A stretch of DNA of 64,000 bases from Mucilaginibacter ginsenosidivorax (GTDB lineage: Bacteria; Bacteroidota; Bacteroidia; Sphingobacteriales; Sphingobacteriaceae): contig NZ_CP042437.1 in the NCBI RefSeq assembly GCF_007971525.1, positions 3,596,001 to 3,660,000 of the forward strand, in the 5' to 3' direction. A model generated the notes under the pieces. That model was not told where the DNA came from. It did not search any database and saw only the letters and a list, made by a program, of their open reading frames with translations. The position numbers and the translations under genes are program-made. Positions 16,990 to 25,586 of the stretch are shown here, piece by piece (within the stretch, counting starts at the first letter, position 1; each line of letters opens with the position of its first letter).

Positions 16990-19440
16990 ATGAAAGTTTT
17001 AAAATTCGGCGGCACATCCGTAGGTTCCGCCGCAAGTATCCAAACGCTTTTAAACATATTAAAAGGCGAAGTAAAAAATGAAGTTAAGCCGGTTGTTGTA
17101 TTATCGGCAATGGGCGGGGTAACCAACCTGCTGGCCTCTATGGCCGAAGATGCCGCCAATGGTAAAGAATTTACAGCCCAACTGGCCGAACTGGAAAGGC
17201 GCCATTTTGAAGTAGTAAAAACACTGCTTGATGTACAAAACCAAAACCCGGCCTTTACCCGTTTAAAAATTCACTTTAACCAGTTAGAGGAATTGCTGCA
17301 GGGTGTACTAACCCTGCGCGAGCTTACCCCCAAAACCCGCGACCAGGTACTAAGCTTTGGCGAACGCTGCTCAACCATTATGGTGAGCAAAATAGCTGCC
17401 CAACATTTTACTGATGTATTGTATGTTGATGCTGCCGACGTAATTAAAACCGATAGCGCTTTTGGCAATGCCAAAGTAAATACAGAGCTAACCGAATTAC
17501 TGATAAAAACTTTACACCAGGAAAATAAAGATAAAATATTGTTTGTTACTGGTTTTATTGCGGGTAACGATGCCGGCCAAACAACCACATTAGGCCGCGG
17601 CGGTTCTGATTATACGGCTGCCATTTTTGGCGCTGCGCTTAACGCCAAAGAGATCCAGATATGGACTGATGTAAACGGCATGATGACCGCCGACCCGCGC
17701 ATGGTTAAAAAAGCATTCTCGTTAACCGAGCTTACCTATACTGAAGCCATGGAACTTTCTTACTTCGGCGCCAAGGTGATCTATCCGCCAACTATGATCC
17801 CTGCTTTCCTGAAAAAGATCCCTATCGTTATCAAAAACACTTTCGAGCCGGAGTTTGAAGGTACCGTGATCCGTCATGATTGTAAAGCGTCAAGTCTGCC
17901 TATCAAGGGCATTTCGTCTATAAACAATATCAGTATCCTTAATTTAGAGGGTAGCGGCATGGTAGGAAAATCGGGGTTTAGCGGTCGTTTATTCTCACTA
18001 TTAGCCCGCGAGCAAATCAATATCATTTTAATCACCCAATCGTCATCAGAGCACAGCATTACCTTTGCGGTACAGCCACAGGACACCGAAAAGGCCAAAC
18101 AATTGATAGAGCAGGAGTTTGAACTGGAGCTGTTGGCTAAAAAGCTGGAGCACCTGGTGATCGAAAAAAACCTGGCCATATTGGCTGTGGTTGGCGAAAA
18201 CATGAAGCAAACGCCGGGTATGTCGGGCAAGTTGTTCCATGCGCTAGGCCGTAACGGGGTTAACGTAAGGGCTATCGCCCAGGGTTCGTCTGAGTATAAT
18301 ATCTCGGTTATCATTTCGGCCCAGGACCTTTCAAAGGCACTCAACGCCGTACATGATGCTTTCTTTGTACAGCTAACTAAAACGCTTCACGCTTTCTGTT
18401 TAGGTACAGGTAACATTGGTAAAACCTTGTTTGCCCAGCTAAATGCCCATACCGATTACCTGAAAGATAATAACGGCATCCAGGTAAAAGTTGCCGGCAT
18501 CAGCAATACCCGTAAAATGACTTTTAACAGCGATGGTATTTCATTAGATACCTGGCAAACTGATATTGAGGCATCACCATACACCGCCGATTTAAAAGAG
18601 TTCATTGAAAAAATGAAGGCGATGAACCTGCCCAACTGTGTGTTTATTGACAATACCGCCAGCCCTAAACCAATTGAGTTTTATGAGGATGTTTTTAAAG
18701 CCAATATCTCGGTAATCACCTGTAATAAAATAGGTAACTCGGGCAGTTACGCGCAATACCGCACGTTTAAAGATACCGCCCGCCGCCATGGGGTCGATTT
18801 CTTTTACGAAACCAATGTGGGTGCAGGCCTGCCTATCATCAACACATTAAAAAACCTGATGAACAGCGGCGATAGAGTACAGCGCATAGAAGCTATTTTA
18901 TCGGGCACCATATCGTTCATCTTTAATAATTTTAAAGGCGATGCCAATTTCCATGATGTGGTGAAAGAGGCACAGGAAAAAGGCTATACCGAACCCGATC
19001 CGCGCGACGATTTGAGCGGTAAAGATTTTATGCGCAAAATGCTCATCCTGGCCCGCGATGCAGGGTACGCGATGGAAGAGGCCGATGTTGAAATTGAAAG
19101 TGTATTGCCAAAAGCCAGCCTTGAAGCAAAATCGGTAGATGATTTTTACGCCACCCTTAAAACAGAAGATGCTCACTTTGCAAAGCTAAAAGACCAGGCC
19201 GAGAAAGATGGTAAGGTGTTACGCTACATAGGCAAGCTGGAAAATGGTAAAGTAACCATCACCCTGCAAATGGTTGACGAAAACCATCCGTTTTACATGC
19301 TATCGGGCAGCGATAACATTATATCATTTACTACTGACAGGTACAAAGAACGCCCGCTGGTAGTAAAAGGCCCGGGCGCTGGTGCCGAAGTAACAGCTGC
19401 AGGTGTATTTGCTGATTTGATAAATTTGGGCGCGAATTAA
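16990..19440 (+). CDS. thrA: Bifunctional aspartate kinase / homoserine dehydrogenase I
   Basis: Fusion enzyme of 816 aa catalysing the first and third steps from aspartate to threonine and methionine. The kinase domain starts MKVLKFGGTSVGSAASI and includes LGRGGSDYTAAIFGAAL. Two ACT-type regulatory segments (about 315-455, e.g. SGMVGKSGFSGRLFSLL, NGVNVRAIAQGSSEYNISV) are sites for threonine feedback in this family. The homoserine dehydrogenase domain begins near residue 463 (CLGTGNIGKTLFAQL) with FYETNVGAGLPIINTLKNL and GYTEPDPRDDLSGKD. First gene of thrABC, placed directly behind the leader-peptide attenuator. Confidence 0.97.
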   Translation: MKVLKFGGTSVGSAASIQTLLNILKGEVKNEVKPVVVLSAMGGVTNLLASMAEDAANGKEFTAQLAELERRHFEVVKTLLDVQNQNPAFTRLKIHFNQLEELLQGVLTLRELTPKTRDQVLSFGERCSTIMVSKIAAQHFTDVLYVDAADVIKTDSAFGNAKVNTELTELLIKTLHQENKDKILFVTGFIAGNDAGQTTTLGRGGSDYTAAIFGAALNAKEIQIWTDVNGMMTADPRMVKKAFSLTELTYTEAMELSYFGAKVIYPPTMIPAFLKKIPIVIKNTFEPEFEGTVIRHDCKASSLPIKGISSINNISILNLEGSGMVGKSGFSGRLFSLLAREQINIILITQSSSEHSITFAVQPQDTEKAKQLIEQEFELELLAKKLEHLVIEKNLAILAVVGENMKQTPGMSGKLFHALGRNGVNVRAIAQGSSEYNISVIISAQDLSKALNAVHDAFFVQLTKTLHAFCLGTGNIGKTLFAQLNAHTDYLKDNNGIQVKVAGISNTRKMTFNSDGISLDTWQTDIEASPYTADLKEFIEKMKAMNLPNCVFIDNTASPKPIEFYEDVFKANISVITCNKIGNSGSYAQYRTFKDTARRHGVDFFYETNVGAGLPIINTLKNLMNSGDRVQRIEAILSGTISFIFNNFKGDANFHDVVKEAQEKGYTEPDPRDDLSGKDFMRKMLILARDAGYAMEEADVEIESVLPKASLEAKSVDDFYATLKTEDAHFAKLKDQAEKDGKVLRYIGKLENGKVTITLQMVDENHPFYMLSGSDNIISFTTDRYKERPLVVKGPGAGAEVTAAGVFADLINLGAN

Positions 19441-19452
19441 AAGCATAGTCCT

Positions 19453-19480
19453 TAAGCCCCCTAGCCCCCTGAAGGGGGAA
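19453..19480 (+). repeat. GC-rich palindromic repeat, left arm (thrB locus)
   Basis: TAAGCCCCCTAGCCCCCTGA and on to GGGGGAA; same family as 11607-11633. It sits 13 bases after the thrA stop and 20 bases before the thrB start codon, and is complementary to the arm inside thrB at 19544-19569. Confidence 0.85.
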
Positions 19481-19500
19481 CTATAGTTTGATAAATTTAT

Positions 19501-20493
19501 ATGGAAGATAATAAGACATTCGAAACAACTAAACCCTCTTTGGCACCCCCTTCAGGGGGCGGGGGGGGCGTACACGTTTTTGCCCCGGCTACTGTTGCGA
19601 ACGTAGTTTGTGGTTTCGACGTACTGGGTTTCGCGGTTAACGAGCCGGGCGACGAGGTGATTATGCGGATGACCAATAAGCCCGGCATTACCATCAGCAA
19701 AATTACAGGCGATGATGGGCGGTTACCTATGGATCCGGCAAAAAATACGGTGAGTGTGAGCGTTCAGCATTATTTGCAAAGTATTGGCCGTACCGATATT
19801 GGGTTGGATATTGAACTGCACAAAAAAATGCCGATAGGTAGCGGGCTGGGTTCAAGTTCGGCCAGTACGGTAGCTGGGTTATTTGCTATTAAAACCTTAT
19901 TGGGTGATGATAGCGATGCGGCCAAACTATTGCCTTTTGCCATGAAAGGCGAAGAAATGGCCTGCGGCCATGGTCACGCTGATAATGTAGCGCCAGCATT
20001 ATTAGGTGGCTTTGTGCTGATCCGCAGTTATGATCCTTTGGATGTAGTGCGATTGCCGCATCCGGCAGGCTTGTGGTGCGCCATCGTATTCCCTGATGTG
20101 GATGTACCTACAAGGGAGGCACGGCAAATCATCCGTAAAAATATCCAGATGAAGGATGCAGTAACGCAATGGGGCAATATTGCAGGCCTGGTAAGCGGTT
20201 TATTTATGAACGATATTGACCTGATTGGCCGCAGCATGAAGGATGTATTGGTTGAACCCGTACGCTCGATGCTGATTCCTGATTTTTATAAAATGCGCGA
20301 AATGGCGATGGAATTAGGCGCGGTTAGCTTTGGTATCTCCGGCTCTGGTCCTTCTGTTTTTGCCTTCACAAAAGATGAGGATACAGCGCACCGTATAACC
20401 CAAAAACTACAAAAACATTTAACCGGTTTAAAAATAGGCTCTAATGGTTATGTATCAACTATAAATGATGCGGGGCCGAGGGTGCTGGGGTAA
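19501..20493 (+). CDS. thrB: Homoserine kinase, with repeat-encoded N-terminus
   Basis: GHMP-family kinase (330 aa) that phosphorylates homoserine, the step before threonine synthase. The conserved core starts VHVFAPATVANVVCGFD; the ATP-binding glycine-serine loop is PIGSGLGSSSAST, and the C-terminal motif is FGISGSGPSVFAF. The first ~21 residues, including PPSGGGGGVH, are unlike other homoserine kinases and are encoded by the right arm of a GC-rich inverted repeat. No start codon lies between the repeat and the core, so the repeat must be translated. Second gene of thrABC. Confidence 0.95.
   Translation: MEDNKTFETTKPSLAPPSGGGGGVHVFAPATVANVVCGFDVLGFAVNEPGDEVIMRMTNKPGITISKITGDDGRLPMDPAKNTVSVSVQHYLQSIGRTDIGLDIELHKKMPIGSGLGSSSASTVAGLFAIKTLLGDDSDAAKLLPFAMKGEEMACGHGHADNVAPALLGGFVLIRSYDPLDVVRLPHPAGLWCAIVFPDVDVPTREARQIIRKNIQMKDAVTQWGNIAGLVSGLFMNDIDLIGRSMKDVLVEPVRSMLIPDFYKMREMAMELGAVSFGISGSGPSVFAFTKDEDTAHRITQKLQKHLTGLKIGSNGYVSTINDAGPRVLG
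19544..19569 (+). repeat. GC-rich palindromic repeat, right arm, inside thrB coding sequence
   Basis: CACCCCCTTCAGGGGGCGGG followed by GGGGGC, translated in the same frame as the comB copy (P-P-S-G-G-G-G-G). With the left arm at 19453-19480 it would enclose the thrB ATG in a hairpin loop of about 63 bases. Confidence 0.85.
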
Positions 20494-20537
20494 GTAAAAA
20501 GTAAAAATTCAAAAGTAAAAAAACCAATGTAAAACCA

Positions 20538-20636
20538 CCGTCATTGCGAGGTACGAAGCAATCCCTGATATGCAGGGCGAATAAGCTTAGTGCACAACCA
20601 ATCCTAAAGAGATTGCTTCGTGCCTCGCAATGACGG
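20538..20636. repeat. Palindromic intergenic repeat (CCGTCATTGCGAGG family), thrB-thrC gap
   Basis: CCGTCATTGCGAGGTACGAA at the left end and TTCGTGCCTCGCAATGACGG at the right end are near-perfect inverted repeats of about 27 bases with an internal variable segment. A second copy of the same family is at 35163-35243. It lies within the thr operon and could form a stable hairpin in the mRNA between thrB and thrC. Confidence 0.85.
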
Positions 20637-20683
20637 GAGCAAAAAACAAATCCGAAATCGAACATCCGAATTCCCAAATCAAA

Positions 20684-21994
20684 ATGAAACTCTATAGTAC
20701 TAATAATATCCAATCAGAAGTATCTTTTAAAGACGCCGTTTTTAACAGCATGCCGCAGGATAAAGGTTTATATATGCCTATCAGCATCTTGCGTTTGAGC
20801 GATGATTTTATAAATAACCTGGACAAGTACACCCTGCCAGAAATTGCTTTTGAAGTAGCTAAAAATCTTTTAGGTGATGCGATGCCCGTTGATGATTTGA
20901 AAGCGTTGATTGATGACGCTATCAACTTTGACGCGCCGGTTGTAAAGCTGGATGATAACGTGCACGTGCTGGAACTCTTCCACGGCCCATCATTGGCGTT
21001 TAAAGATTTTGGCGCTCGCTTCATGAGCCGTGTAATGAGCTACTTTTTAGAAGAAGGTGAAAAACAGCTGGATGTATTAGTTGCCACCAGCGGCGATACC
21101 GGCGGTGCCGTTGCCCTGGGCTTTTTAGGCGTTCCAAATACCAGGGTTACTATCCTTTATCCCAAGGGCAAGGTAAGTGGCGTACAGGAGCAGCAATTAA
21201 CCACCAACGGACAAAACATTCGCGCCCTTGAGGTTGATGGTACGTTTGATGATTGCCAGGCCTTGGTTAAACAAGCGTTTACCGATCCCGAACTGAACGA
21301 AAAATTCCGCCTGACATCGGCCAACTCTATTAACATTGCACGTTTGGTGCCGCAAACCTTTTACTACTTTAACGCTTACGCACAGCTGTTGAGGCAGGGT
21401 GTAAAAAAGGTAATCTTCTCTGTACCAAGCGGGAACTTTGGTAATATCGGTGCTGGTTTATTAGCCTGGAAAATGGGTTTACCAATCGAGAAGTTTATTG
21501 CCGCTACAAATGCCAATGATACAGTGCCCGAATTTTTAAAAACCGGCATTTATCAGCCTAAGCCATCTGTTGCAACTTTATCAAACGCCATGGACGTGGG
21601 CAACCCGAGCAATTGGGTACGTATTGCCGATCTGTTTAAAACAGATATGGAAGAGCTGAAAAAATTAGTAGTGGGCTTTACTTACAACGACGAAGAAACA
21701 GTAAAAGCCATCAACTGGGTATTTGATACCTATAGTTACGTGGTTTGCCCGCATACTGCTATTGCCTGGCAGGCATTGACAGATTACCAGTACGATAATG
21801 CCAGCGCAGATACTGCAGGCGTGTTTTTATCAACCGCTCACCCTTGTAAGTTCCCCGATGTTTTTAGCGCCGAAATAACCGCTAAAATTGATGTACCCGC
21901 GCAGGTAAAAGAACTGGAATCAAAAACCAAACTGGCCATCGCGATAAGTAAAGATTTTGAAGACTTTAAAGGTTATCTGCTGAGCGCTAAATAA
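20684..21994 (+). CDS. thrC: Threonine synthase
   Basis: PLP enzyme converting O-phosphohomoserine to threonine, 436 aa. The PLP lysine is K107 in PSLAFKDFGARF; other family segments are ATSGDTGGAVALGFL (phosphate cup), KGKVSGVQEQQL, SVPSGNFGNIGAGLLA and CPHTAIAWQAL. ATG 20684 gives the expected MKLYSTNN start; an in-frame ATG at 20630 lies in an intergenic repeat and is rejected. Last gene of thrABC, followed by a hairpin terminator. Confidence 0.97.
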   Translation: MKLYSTNNIQSEVSFKDAVFNSMPQDKGLYMPISILRLSDDFINNLDKYTLPEIAFEVAKNLLGDAMPVDDLKALIDDAINFDAPVVKLDDNVHVLELFHGPSLAFKDFGARFMSRVMSYFLEEGEKQLDVLVATSGDTGGAVALGFLGVPNTRVTILYPKGKVSGVQEQQLTTNGQNIRALEVDGTFDDCQALVKQAFTDPELNEKFRLTSANSINIARLVPQTFYYFNAYAQLLRQGVKKVIFSVPSGNFGNIGAGLLAWKMGLPIEKFIAATNANDTVPEFLKTGIYQPKPSVATLSNAMDVGNPSNWVRIADLFKTDMEELKKLVVGFTYNDEETVKAINWVFDTYSYVVCPHTAIAWQALTDYQYDNASADTAGVFLSTAHPCKFPDVFSAEITAKIDVPAQVKELESKTKLAIAISKDFEDFKGYLLSAK

Positions 21995-22003
21995 TAAGCG
22001 CTT

Positions 22004-22034
22004 AGACTTCCGAAGCTATAAACTTCGGAAGTCT
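22004..22034 (+). terminator. Terminator after thrC
   Basis: AGACTTCCGAAG (22004-22015) and CTTCGGAAGTCT (22023-22034) form a perfect 12-bp stem with a 7-base loop, 9 bases after the thrC stop. The T run after it is short (TGTTATT). Confidence 0.7.
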
Positions 22035-22062
22035 TGTTATTCATTCGTCAATTTTGCCATTC

Positions 22063-22070
22063 GTAGTTAT
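22063..22070 (+). promoter_or_regulatory. -7 promoter element before small lipoprotein gene
   Basis: TATATTTG matches TAnnTTTG and lies 9 bases before the GTG start (24 before the alternative ATG). Confidence 0.4.
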
Positions 22071-22079
22071 ATTTGATCT

Positions 22080-22451
22080 GTGAAAAATACTTCAATGCGC
22101 AACAAAAAATTCATCATTCTTTTTTGTTTAATTATGCTGTCTTTTGCGGCCTGTAAAAGTCATTCCAAATTTAACCGGGACGACTGGAACGAGGGCGACG
22201 GCCTTACATTTAGCTATCGCGATGGCATGGTTGACGATTTATTGCAAAACCAAAAACTCAAAGGGTTAAAATACCAGGAAGTGATTCACTTGCTGCACCG
22301 CCCGCAGCAAAGCAATAAGGCCGAGATGATTTACGAAATTGTGGAAATAAGGAAGCCTGGAAAACCACTCTATGTTAAACAGCTTATCCTATCCCTTAAA
22401 GATTCTGTAGTAACCGACGCAAAAATTTACGAGCATACTGATAAGAAATAA
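22080..22451 (+). CDS. Small predicted lipoprotein
   Basis: Predicted lipoprotein of 123 aa (118 aa if the ATG at 22095 is used) with hydrophobic signal FIILFCLIMLSFAAC and a Cys acceptor near residue 25. The mature part is about 100 aa and contains GLKYQEVIHLLHRPQ and YEIVEIRKPGKPLYVKQL. The helix-then-beta pattern is reminiscent of the BamE/SmpA-like fold, but this is a weak resemblance. Function unknown. Has its own -7 element and is convergent with the toxin gene, 2 bases apart. Confidence 0.7.
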   Translation: MKNTSMRNKKFIILFCLIMLSFAACKSHSKFNRDDWNEGDGLTFSYRDGMVDDLLQNQKLKGLKYQEVIHLLHRPQQSNKAEMIYEIVEIRKPGKPLYVKQLILSLKDSVVTDAKIYEHTDKK

Positions 22452-22453
22452 CA

Positions 22454-22762
22454 CTACTTCTTGAACCGGGGATTGTTGGCGAGCATTCTTTTGCTGTGGT
22501 GCACCGTGAGCACGTCTATTTTAGATTTATTAATGACCTTATAAATCACCCGATAACTTCCAACAAGTACCTCCCTTATCGAAGGATCTTGCTTTTCCCG
22601 CACGATTTTTCCGGCTCTTGGATATCGTTCTAAAATTCTGACACTTTCTTCAAAGAAACGTTGAACCTGTATCATCGCATAGTGCTCAGAATCCCTGGAA
22701 ATAAACGCTGCAATATTATCAATGTCTTTTATTGCTTGTTTGGTCCAATTTATTTCAACCAT
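22454..22762 (-). CDS. RelE/ParE-family toxin (module 1)
   Basis: Protein of 102 aa with the RelE/ParE fold signature: VEINWTKQAIKDIDNIAAFI at the start, RAGKIVREKQDPSIREVLVG in the middle, YRVIYKVINKSKIDVLTVHH near the end. Family members inhibit gyrase or cleave mRNA on the ribosome. The last residues (MLANNPRF) resemble the end of the module-2 toxin (LIANNPAF). It overlaps its antitoxin gene by 13 bases. Confidence 0.88.
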   Translation of the reverse strand: MVEINWTKQAIKDIDNIAAFISRDSEHYAMIQVQRFFEESVRILERYPRAGKIVREKQDPSIREVLVGSYRVIYKVINKSKIDVLTVHHSKRMLANNPRFKK

Positions 22763-22932
22763 TTGGCAAGGCTTTCTTTAGCTTGTTCGGTTGAAAAGGT
22801 TTCGCCTTTATTTGATTGTTCAATGCCGATATCAATTTTGTTTAAAAGCATCAACCGGTCTAATATATCTTCAAAGCTAAATTCTCCAGGCAGATCGTTA
22901 ACGGTTTTTAATACTTCTTCCTTTGTCAGCAT
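22750..22932 (-). CDS. Antitoxin of RelE/ParE module 1
   Basis: 60-aa acidic protein (MLTKEEVLKTVNDLPGEFSF, then DILDRLMLLNKIDIGI and a WLK C-terminus). It matches the module-2 antitoxin at 43124-43306 in length, start (MLTK) and end (WLK). It precedes the toxin and overlaps it by 13 bases, the usual antitoxin-first order. Likely neutralises the toxin by direct binding and may autoregulate; no DNA-binding domain can be named by eye. Confidence 0.82.
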   Translation of the reverse strand: MLTKEEVLKTVNDLPGEFSFEDILDRLMLLNKIDIGIEQSNKGETFSTEQAKESLAKWLK

Positions 22933-23003
22933 GATGTTTATTTTAATAATCTAATTTACAAAATAAATTTTAAAGTGTTTATTTGCTCACAGCATTTAAC
23001 AAC

Positions 23004-23609
23004 ATGATCAATACCATCATATTCGACCTTGGCGCAGTTTTGATAGACTGGAATCCGCATTACGTTTACAAAACAATATTTGACGACGAGCAGGAAATGC
23101 ACAATTTTCTGGCCAATGTTTGCACTTCCGACTGGAACGAAGAACAGGATGCCGGTCGCTCGTTACAAGAGGGTACCGATTTGCTGGTAGCGCAGTTTCC
23201 GGAGCATGAGGCTAATATCAGGGCGTTTTATGGCCGGTGGATAGAAATGCTGGGCGAGCCTTTTCATGGCACCGTCGAGATTTTTAAACAGTTAAAGGAG
23301 AGTAATAAATATAAGATATACGCGCTCACCAATTGGTCGGCAGAGACATTTCCTTTTGCACAAGCTCGTTTTGATTTTTTAAACTGGTTTGATGGCGTGG
23401 TAGTATCTGGTACCGAAAAAATGCGTAAGCCGGCACCTGAGTTTTTCCAGGTCCTGCTCGACAGATATAATGTTAACCCTACCGAAGCCTTATTTATTGA
23501 CGACAATTACCGCAACGTTTTGGCATCAGAAAAAATGGGCATCAAAACCATTCATTTTAAATCGGCCGATGAATTAGCGGAAGAACTGAAGGCGTTGGAT
23601 ATTTTGTAA
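23004..23609 (+). CDS. HAD-family hydrolase (subfamily IA, phosphatase-like)
   Basis: Haloacid-dehalogenase-type phosphatase of 201 aa. Motif I is IIFDLGAVLIDWN with nucleophile D8, motif II is ALTNWS, motif III includes EKMRKPAPEFF and motif IV IDDNYRNVLASEKMG. The FDLGxVLID form resembles the YihX-type alpha-glucose-1-phosphate phosphatases, but substrate cannot be assigned. ATG 23004 is preferred over an in-frame TTG at 22983. Divergent from the toxin-antitoxin pair. Confidence 0.88.
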   Translation: MINTIIFDLGAVLIDWNPHYVYKTIFDDEQEMHNFLANVCTSDWNEEQDAGRSLQEGTDLLVAQFPEHEANIRAFYGRWIEMLGEPFHGTVEIFKQLKESNKYKIYALTNWSAETFPFAQARFDFLNWFDGVVVSGTEKMRKPAPEFFQVLLDRYNVNPTEALFIDDNYRNVLASEKMGIKTIHFKSADELAEELKALDIL

Positions 23610-23615
23610 TCGATT

Positions 23616-24155
23616 TTAAAAATCAATCATATCCATATTAAATTGCGGCTTAAAAGTGTAGCGCAATTGTACCAGGCCACTCGAAAATGTTTCGCAGCCC
23701 AGGAACATCAGGTCGATACGGTGTTTAACATCAAACAGTTGCTTACCAGAGCCTAATATTACCGGGTGTACAGATAGTAAAAACTCGTTAATTTGCTTTT
23801 TGGCCACAAATGCGGCCACCAGTCCGGCGCCACCAAACAGCCAGATGTTTCCGCCTGGCTGATGCCTTATTTCATCAACACGACGGTCAAAATCTGCGGA
23901 ACGAATAATTTCTGCATTGCCTGCTACCGAGGTTAGCGTATCAGTAAACACATACATTTTAAGCGCCGCAAACAGCCCCGGATCAGTATCAATAAACATT
24001 TCGTAACTTTTACGGCCCAGGAATATGGCGTCAGCCTGGTTCAAAAATTCCGTCATCCCATAATCCTGATCGGCAAAACACCAGTCGTACTCGCCATTTG
24101 GGCCCTCAATGTAGCCATCAAGGCTCATGGCCAGGTTTAAAATTATTTTTCGCAT
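23616..24155 (-). CDS. Dihydrofolate reductase-like / RibD C-terminal domain protein
   Basis: 179-aa protein of the RibD-C / DHFR-like fold: MRKIILNLAMSLDGYIEGPN, FLGRKSYEMF, GNIWLFGGAGLVAAFV and VHPVILGSGKQLF are typical of the YyaP/YwjB group. NAD(P)H-dependent reduction is inferred from fold; substrate unknown, and true folate reductase activity is not implied. ATG 24155 is used; the longer frame runs into the lutB gene. It follows lutB by 17 bases on the same strand and is likely in that transcript. Confidence 0.87.
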   Translation of the reverse strand: MRKIILNLAMSLDGYIEGPNGEYDWCFADQDYGMTEFLNQADAIFLGRKSYEMFIDTDPGLFAALKMYVFTDTLTSVAGNAEIIRSADFDRRVDEIRHQPGGNIWLFGGAGLVAAFVAKKQINEFLLSVHPVILGSGKQLFDVKHRIDLMFLGCETFSSGLVQLRYTFKPQFNMDMIDF

Positions 24156-24172
24156 GGTAGATGGATTTATGA

Positions 24173-25558
24173 TTATTCTTCGCCCTGGTGTTTTTCCTGC
24201 CATTGCCTGGTGAACGACTTTTCGGCAACTTCGGGCATTTCTCTTAAATGGCCCCAAGTGTTTTTAAAGAAAAAACGAAGGAGGAAGTTTTTCATTTTGC
24301 CGCCAAAAAAATCTGTCAGACTGCGTTTAAGCATTCCTTTTTTCCAGATGGCCCAGCCCCAGCGCTCTTTGGTGGTTACCAGGCCCTCGTTAACCGCGTC
24401 GCGGCGGTTAAGCAGTAGCATTTTGTGAATATCTATCTTAACCGGGCAAACCTCGGTGCAACGGCCGCAGAGGCTTGATGCGTAGCTTAGGTGTTTAAAT
24501 TCCTCCATGCCATCGGTATGCGGCGTAATAATAGCGCCAATAGGGCCGCTGTAAGTAGTGTTATAAGTGTGGCCACCCACATTCTGGTAAACCGGGCATA
24601 CATTAAGGCAGGCCCCACACCGGATGCAATATAAGCCCTGGCGCTGCTCTTTTTGGGCCAGCAGGTTGGTGCGGCCGTTATCAAGCAGTACCACGTACAT
24701 TTCTTCGGGTCCATCGGTTTCATTAGCCTGGCGTGGGCCGTTTAATATGGTATTGTAAACGGTAAGGTTTTGCCCGGTGCCGTGCGTTGACAGCATTGGC
24801 CAAAATAAATCAAGATCGGTTATGGAGGGGATAACTTTTTCTATTCCCACCACCGCGATATGAATTTTGGGGAAGGTGGTACACAAGCGGGCATTTCCCT
24901 CATTTTCGCTGATGGCCACACTGCCCGTATCTGCCAGCAGGAAGTTGGCGCCGGTTATGCCAACATCGGCCTGTAGGTGTTTGTCCCGTAGTAATTCCCG
25001 TGCTTTCAGGGTTAACTCTTCGGCTGTAGCCTCTAAAGATGTGCCGAAATGCTGATGGAATAGTTTGGCAATATCCTCCTTGCTCAGGTGCATTGCCGGG
25101 GTAACAATATGGTAAGGTGCTTGCCCTAATAGCTGTACAATGTATTCGCCAAGGTCGGTTTCTAATGATTCGATGTGGTTTTCTTTCAAAAATTCATTCA
25201 GATGAATTTCTTCCGTTACCATCGATTTGGATTTTACAACCGTTTTGGCTTTTGCTTTTTGAATGATGTTCAGGATCTCGCGGTTGGCCTCTTCGGCATC
25301 ATTGGCCCAGATAACTTTGCCGCCCCTGCGTTGGAAATTGGCTTCAAACTCGGGCAAAAACTTGTCCAGGTTTTCCATCACCTTCCACTTAATCACATGG
25401 CCTTTTTTCTTGGCATTGTCAAGATTTGCTATGCGCGATATGCCGCTTGCTGCAGCCACGTTGTACTTATCAATGCTGTTATTGATAATACGGCGGTGGC
25501 TTGCATCAAATACCTTCTCCTCTGATGCAACCAAAAACTCTTCGGCAGTGCTTCCCAT
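24173..25558 (-). CDS. lutB: LutB/LldF-type iron-sulfur protein of L-lactate utilisation
   Basis: Of 461 aa. N-terminal LUD domain (about 60-290) is followed by two 4Fe-4S motifs: CIRCGACLNVCPVY and CGRCTEVCPVKI (about 345-415). With LutA and LutC this protein oxidises L-lactate to pyruvate. ATG 25558 gives MGSTAEEFLVASEEKVFDAS; the frame continues upstream into an intergenic repeat, so the longer start is rejected. LutA and LutC genes are not adjacent here, so partners must be elsewhere. Confidence 0.9.
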   Translation of the reverse strand: MGSTAEEFLVASEEKVFDASHRRIINNSIDKYNVAAASGISRIANLDNAKKKGHVIKWKVMENLDKFLPEFEANFQRRGGKVIWANDAEEANREILNIIQKAKAKTVVKSKSMVTEEIHLNEFLKENHIESLETDLGEYIVQLLGQAPYHIVTPAMHLSKEDIAKLFHQHFGTSLEATAEELTLKARELLRDKHLQADVGITGANFLLADTGSVAISENEGNARLCTTFPKIHIAVVGIEKVIPSITDLDLFWPMLSTHGTGQNLTVYNTILNGPRQANETDGPEEMYVVLLDNGRTNLLAQKEQRQGLYCIRCGACLNVCPVYQNVGGHTYNTTYSGPIGAIITPHTDGMEEFKHLSYASSLCGRCTEVCPVKIDIHKMLLLNRRDAVNEGLVTTKERWGWAIWKKGMLKRSLTDFFGGKMKNFLLRFFFKNTWGHLREMPEVAEKSFTRQWQEKHQGEE

Positions 25559-25586
25559 ATATGCGAATTTAGGGATTTTAGTGAGA

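Noticed and set aside
20630..20683. Longer ATG start for thrC
   Set aside because: The extra 18 codons lie in intergenic repeat DNA and the family N-terminus starts at ATG 20684.
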